From Rhodoferax sp. (GTDB lineage: Bacteria > Pseudomonadota > Gammaproteobacteria > Burkholderiales > Burkholderiaceae_C): a stretch of 64,000 nucleotides of DNA. Below are positions 61,139-64,000 of the stretch, in pieces (within the stretch, counting starts at the first letter, position 1; each line of letters opens with the position of its first letter). Where the stretch lies: the NCBI GenBank assembly GCA_029866205.1, contig JARWZT010000008.1:124001-188000 (forward strand). The letters are read 5' to 3'. The notes beneath the pieces were generated by a model. The model searched no databases and was not told the origin of the DNA. It saw only the letters and a list, made by a program, of their open reading frames with translations. Made by a program: the position numbers and the translations under genes.

Positions 61139-62545
61139 ATGCTGCCCTGCTACGTCATGCTCGACCTGGAAACCACCGGGGGCAACGCACAGCGCGACCG
61201 CATCACCGAAATTGCCGCTGTGCGCATTGAGCACGGTGTAGAGGTGGCGCGCTGGAGCAGCCTGGTCAACCCGGGCGTGCGCATTCCGCCGTTTATCCAA
61301 AGCCTGACAGGCATCACTGATGCCATGGTGCAAGACGCGCCGCCCTTTGAAGACGTGGCGCGGCAGCTGCTGGAGCTGCTCGACGGCGCGGTTTTTGTGG
61401 CCCATAACGTACGCTTTGACCACGGCTTTGTGCACCAGTCCTTGGAGCGCATGGGCCACGCGCTCAAGGTGAAAACCCTGTGTACCGTGCGTCTGTCACG
61501 CAAGCTGTATCCGCAGCACAAGGGCCACGGCCTGGACGCGATTTTGCAGCGCCACGGCCTGCAAACGCTGGCGCGCCACCGCGCCATGGGTGACGTGGAC
61601 GTGGTGCTGGCCTGGCTGCAAGTGGCGCAGCGCGAACTGGGCCTGGACGCGCTGCAGCGCGAGGCGGCTGCCCTGCTGCAAGGGAGCGCCAGCGTGCCCC
61701 CGCAGCTCGAAACCGCGATTCCCGACATTCCTGACACGCCTGGTGTTTACCTGTTTTATGGCGAGGGTGAGATTCCGCTCTACGTGGGCAAAAGCATCCA
61801 CATGCGCACGCGGGTGTTGTCGCACTTTCAGGCCTCCACCAAGCAGGCGCGCGAAATGCGCATCCTGCAAGAAATCCGCCGTGTGGAGTGGCGAGAAACC
61901 GCGGGTGAACTCGGTGCCCTGCTGCTGGAGGCGCGCCTGGTCAAGCAATTGCAGCCCATCCACAACCGACAGTTGCGCCAAAGCAAGGGCCTGAGCGCAT
62001 GGGAACTGTCTGACGACCCCAACGCCCGCCCGCTTTTGCGCTTGGTGGGCCTGGACGCGCAGCACCCGGGCACGCTGCACCAACTCTATGGCGTGTACCG
62101 CTCCAAACGCCAGGCTTCTGAGGCGCTGCGCACCCTGTGCGAAAACCACGGTCTGTGCCCGCAGGCCCTCGGACTGGAGTCTGGCAAGGGCGCTTGCTTT
62201 GCCAGCCAGATAGGAAAGTGCAAGGGTGTGTGCGCCGGCCGCGAAAGCGCAGCGGTGCACCGCCTGCGCCTGCAAATGGCGCTGGCCCAGCGCCGCCTGC
62301 AGGCCTGGCCCCACCCCGCGCCCGTGGCAGTGCGCGAATTTGACACCCGCACCGAACGCACCGACATCCACGTGTTCGACCAGTGGTGCCACGTGGCCAC
62401 GGTGCACGATGAGGCCGACCTGGAAGACGCCCTGCAAACCCGCCAGCGCCTGGCCTTTGATCTGGACACCTACCGGCTGTTGGTGCAGCGCCTGGCAGCG
62501 CCGCTGGGGCGGGATGCCAGTGTGTTTTTGCTGCGTAGGCCTTAG
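61139..62545 (+). CDS. DEDDh exonuclease fused to GIY-YIG nuclease (DnaQ-like/Cho-UvrC-like)
   Basis: A 468-residue fusion. Residues 1-175: DNA polymerase III epsilon-like 3'-5' exonuclease with MLDLETTGG (Exo I), HNVRFDHGF (Exo II) and HRAMGDVD (Exo III). Residues about 190-300: a GIY-YIG domain (PGVYLFYGEGEIPLYVGKS, arginine in RTRVLSHF, catalytic Glu in LLLEARLVKQLQP). The remainder holds a Cho/UvrC-like Cys cluster region CFASQIGKCKGVCAGRES. This pattern resembles Cho-type nucleases joined to an exonuclease and probably acts in DNA repair. ATG 61139 is preferred; a TTG at 61097 overlaps the preceding stop. Confidence 0.9.
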   Translation: MLPCYVMLDLETTGGNAQRDRITEIAAVRIEHGVEVARWSSLVNPGVRIPPFIQSLTGITDAMVQDAPPFEDVARQLLELLDGAVFVAHNVRFDHGFVHQSLERMGHALKVKTLCTVRLSRKLYPQHKGHGLDAILQRHGLQTLARHRAMGDVDVVLAWLQVAQRELGLDALQREAAALLQGSASVPPQLETAIPDIPDTPGVYLFYGEGEIPLYVGKSIHMRTRVLSHFQASTKQAREMRILQEIRRVEWRETAGELGALLLEARLVKQLQPIHNRQLRQSKGLSAWELSDDPNARPLLRLVGLDAQHPGTLHQLYGVYRSKRQASEALRTLCENHGLCPQALGLESGKGACFASQIGKCKGVCAGRESAAVHRLRLQMALAQRRLQAWPHPAPVAVREFDTRTERTDIHVFDQWCHVATVHDEADLEDALQTRQRLAFDLDTYRLLVQRLAAPLGRDASVFLLRRP

Positions 62546-62571
62546 AACGCCTAGGTACGCCTTCGTGCGGC

Positions 62572-64000
62572 CTAACGCCGCTTGCGTGGCGCTTTGCTTT
62601 TGGTAGCGGCCTTTTTCTCGGCCGCTGGGGTCTTGCCGCTCGCGCTCTTGCCGACTTTGCCGCGAGAAGGTTCTTGCTCGCGACTGCTCCGTTTACGCGG
62701 GCTACGATCCGCGTCCGCCCCCTTGTCCAGCAAAGTCTTGGAGGTGAGCGCTTGGCCGTTTTGCACCAGGCGGAAGTCGATCTTGCGGCCATCCAGGTCC
62801 ACGCGGCCGACTTGGATGTCCACCCGAGTACCGATGGCGTAGCGGATGCCGGTGCGTTCGCCGCGCAGCTCTTGGCGCACTTCATCGAAGCGGAAGTATT
62901 CGCCACCCAGCTCGGTGATGTGCACCAGGCCTTCGACGTACATGGCGTCCAGCGTCACAAACAGGCCAAACGAAGTGGCCGAGGTGACCACCCCGCTGTA
63001 TTCCTCGCCCAAGTGCTCGTACATGTACTTGCATTTGAGCCAGGCTTCCACATCGCGGCTGGCTTCGTCCGCGCGGCGCTCGTTGGCACTGCAATGCAGG
63101 CCAGCGGCCTCCCAGGCCAGGTTCTCGGCGCTGGCTTTTTTGGGCTTGGCGCCTGGCTCTTGCGCCTTGGCGGCCTTGCCTTTTTCCAGGCGCCGCGCCA
63201 GCTTGGCGTGCGCCTCGCCCGGCATGGGCAGCACGGGCAAATGGTATTTGGCATTGGCCAGCACCGCTTTGATCACGCGGTGCACCAGCAAGTCGGGGTA
63301 ACGCCGGATCGGGCTGGTGAAGTGGGTGTAGGCGTCAAAGGCCAAGCCAAAGTGGCCGTTGTTACCGGGCGTGTAAATCGCCTGCTGCATGGAGCGCAAC
63401 AACATGGAGTGGATTTGCGCCGCGTCAGGCCGGTCTTTGGTGGCCGCAGCAATCATCTGAAACTCGCCCGGCTTGGGCATGTCGCTGATGGTCATGCCAA
63501 TGCCCATGGCTTTAAGATAGGCGCGCAAGGCCTCCACCTTCTCAGCCGTGGGGCCCTCATGCACCCGAAACAGGCCGGCATGCTTGCTTTGCGCAATGAA
63601 GTCCGCGCTGCAGACGTTGGCCGCCAGCATGGCCTCTTCAATTAGCTTGTGCGCCACGTTGCGGGTGCGCGGCACGATCTTCTCGATTCGGCCGGTCTCG
63701 TCGCAGACGATTTGCGTCTCAGTAGTCTCAAAGTCGACCGCACCCCGACGCTGGCGCGATTTGAGCAGCGACTCATAAACACCATGCAAATTGAGCAAGT
63801 CGCCGACCCGGGCTTTGCGCTTTTGCGCCTCCGGCCCACGCGTGTTGCCCAAAATCGCCGCCACCTCGGTGTAAGTGAAGCGCGCATGGCTCCACATCAC
63901 CGCGGGGTAGAACTGGTAAGCCGTGACTTCGCCATCGAGGGTGACGAACATATCGCAGACCATGCACAGACGCTCGACCTCGGGCTTGAGGGAACACAGT
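62572..64000 (-). CDS. rnr: Ribonuclease R, C-terminal part (5' end beyond the window)
   Basis: At least 476 residues of RNase R (VacB). Visible are the RNB catalytic region (ERLCMVCDM, FYPAVMWSHARFTYTEV, HKLIEEAMLAANVCSADF, THFTSPIRRYPDLLVHR), an S1 domain (SGVVTSATSFGLFVTLDAMYVEGLVHI), and a basic Lys/Arg/Ser-rich tail of about 55 residues. It degrades structured RNA 3' to 5'. A Lys/Ala insert, KGKAAKAQEPGAKPKK, interrupts the RNB domain after RRLEKG. The N-terminus and catalytic Asp cluster lie right of base 64000. Confidence 0.93.
   Translation of the reverse strand, partial: LCSLKPEVERLCMVCDMFVTLDGEVTAYQFYPAVMWSHARFTYTEVAAILGNTRGPEAQKRKARVGDLLNLHGVYESLLKSRQRRGAVDFETTETQIVCDETGRIEKIVPRTRNVAHKLIEEAMLAANVCSADFIAQSKHAGLFRVHEGPTAEKVEALRAYLKAMGIGMTISDMPKPGEFQMIAAATKDRPDAAQIHSMLLRSMQQAIYTPGNNGHFGLAFDAYTHFTSPIRRYPDLLVHRVIKAVLANAKYHLPVLPMPGEAHAKLARRLEKGKAAKAQEPGAKPKKASAENLAWEAAGLHCSANERRADEASRDVEAWLKCKYMYEHLGEEYSGVVTSATSFGLFVTLDAMYVEGLVHITELGGEYFRFDEVRQELRGERTGIRYAIGTRVDIQVGRVDLDGRKIDFRLVQNGQALTSKTLLDKGADADRSPRKRSSREQEPSRGKVGKSASGKTPAAEKKAATKSKAPRKRR

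Noticed and set aside
59650..61140. 496-residue minus-strand ORF opposite the FAH and NUDIX genes
   Set aside because: Gly/Ala/His-rich shadow; opposing genes are well supported.
1..64000. CRISPR array, prophage or insertion sequence
   Set aside because: No regularly spaced repeats, transposase, integrase or phage structural genes are seen anywhere in the window.

Overview
The window reads as a chromosome segment of a betaproteobacterium, most likely Burkholderiales, family Comamonadaceae, and Rhodoferax-like. The reasons are high GC, the cox cluster with a cytochrome c-fused subunit II plus DUF2244, DUF2970 and twin-TM small proteins, rpoH under a CIRCE operator, zapA followed by a 6S RNA, and a phaCAB operon. 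The genus is inference from gene content and protein character; no search was run. I see no prophage, insertion sequence or CRISPR array. Most of the window is ordinary core genome, with a few accessory islands.

Layout. (1) 0-6.6 kb: a cut-off universal stress protein gene, a hemerythrin gene with an upstream FNR-type box, then an ynjC/ynjD/ynjF-like set (ABC permease, ATPase, CDP-alcohol phosphatidyltransferase) ending in a TVP38-reductase fusion. (2) 6.6-10.1 kb: a Ser/Thr kinase-Usp fusion with a coupled metallophosphoesterase, facing away from rpoH, which has a CIRCE operator. (3) 10.1-19.9 kb: the cytochrome c oxidase cluster on the minus strand (ctaC, ctaD, a 36-aa small protein, ctaG, DUF2970, ctaE, then SURF1, an SCO-like protein, ctaA, ctaB, sco). 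(4) 20-28.4 kb: a BioC-like methyltransferase, comF, trmL, a MaoC hydratase, an orphan ParA, TauE, DUF1841, a diheme cytochrome c4, and a MoxR / small membrane protein / GNAT / VWA run. (5) 28.4-33.7 kb: tRNA-Arg, a TPR protein, an exported cyanophycinase, tRNA-Phe and tRNA-Gly, and ispD/ispF split by an MNT-HEPN toxin-antitoxin pair. (6) 33.8-43.9 kb: mfd, serB, DUF3820, phoD, yoaK, an aminotransferase, nth and nnrD. (7) 44-52.4 kb: one long minus-strand cobalamin unit: riboswitch, btuB, two BtuF-like proteins, btuC, btuD, cobT, cobS and a CobC-like phosphatase. (8) 52.4-58 kb: zapB-like, zapA, 6S RNA, a TauE protein and phaCAB. (9) 58-64 kb: pgeF, small enzymes, NUDIX, a coupled 56-aa ORF, a DEDDh/GIY-YIG nuclease and the 3' part of rnr.

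How it works together. The cox cluster holds both the structural subunits and the copper and heme a insertion machinery (Cox11, Sco, an Sco-like protein, SURF1, CtaA, CtaB), so it encodes nearly everything needed for one caa3-type aa3 oxidase. The cobalamin unit combines outer-membrane uptake, periplasmic capture, inner-membrane transport and nucleotide-loop assembly under one riboswitch, suggesting corrinoid salvage. phaCAB makes polyhydroxybutyrate from acetyl-CoA, and the exported cyanophycinase suggests use of external cyanophycin. The most unusual items are the YnjCDF/TVP38-reductase cluster, the toxin-antitoxin pair lodged between ispD and ispF, and an AT-rich btuB that looks recently acquired.
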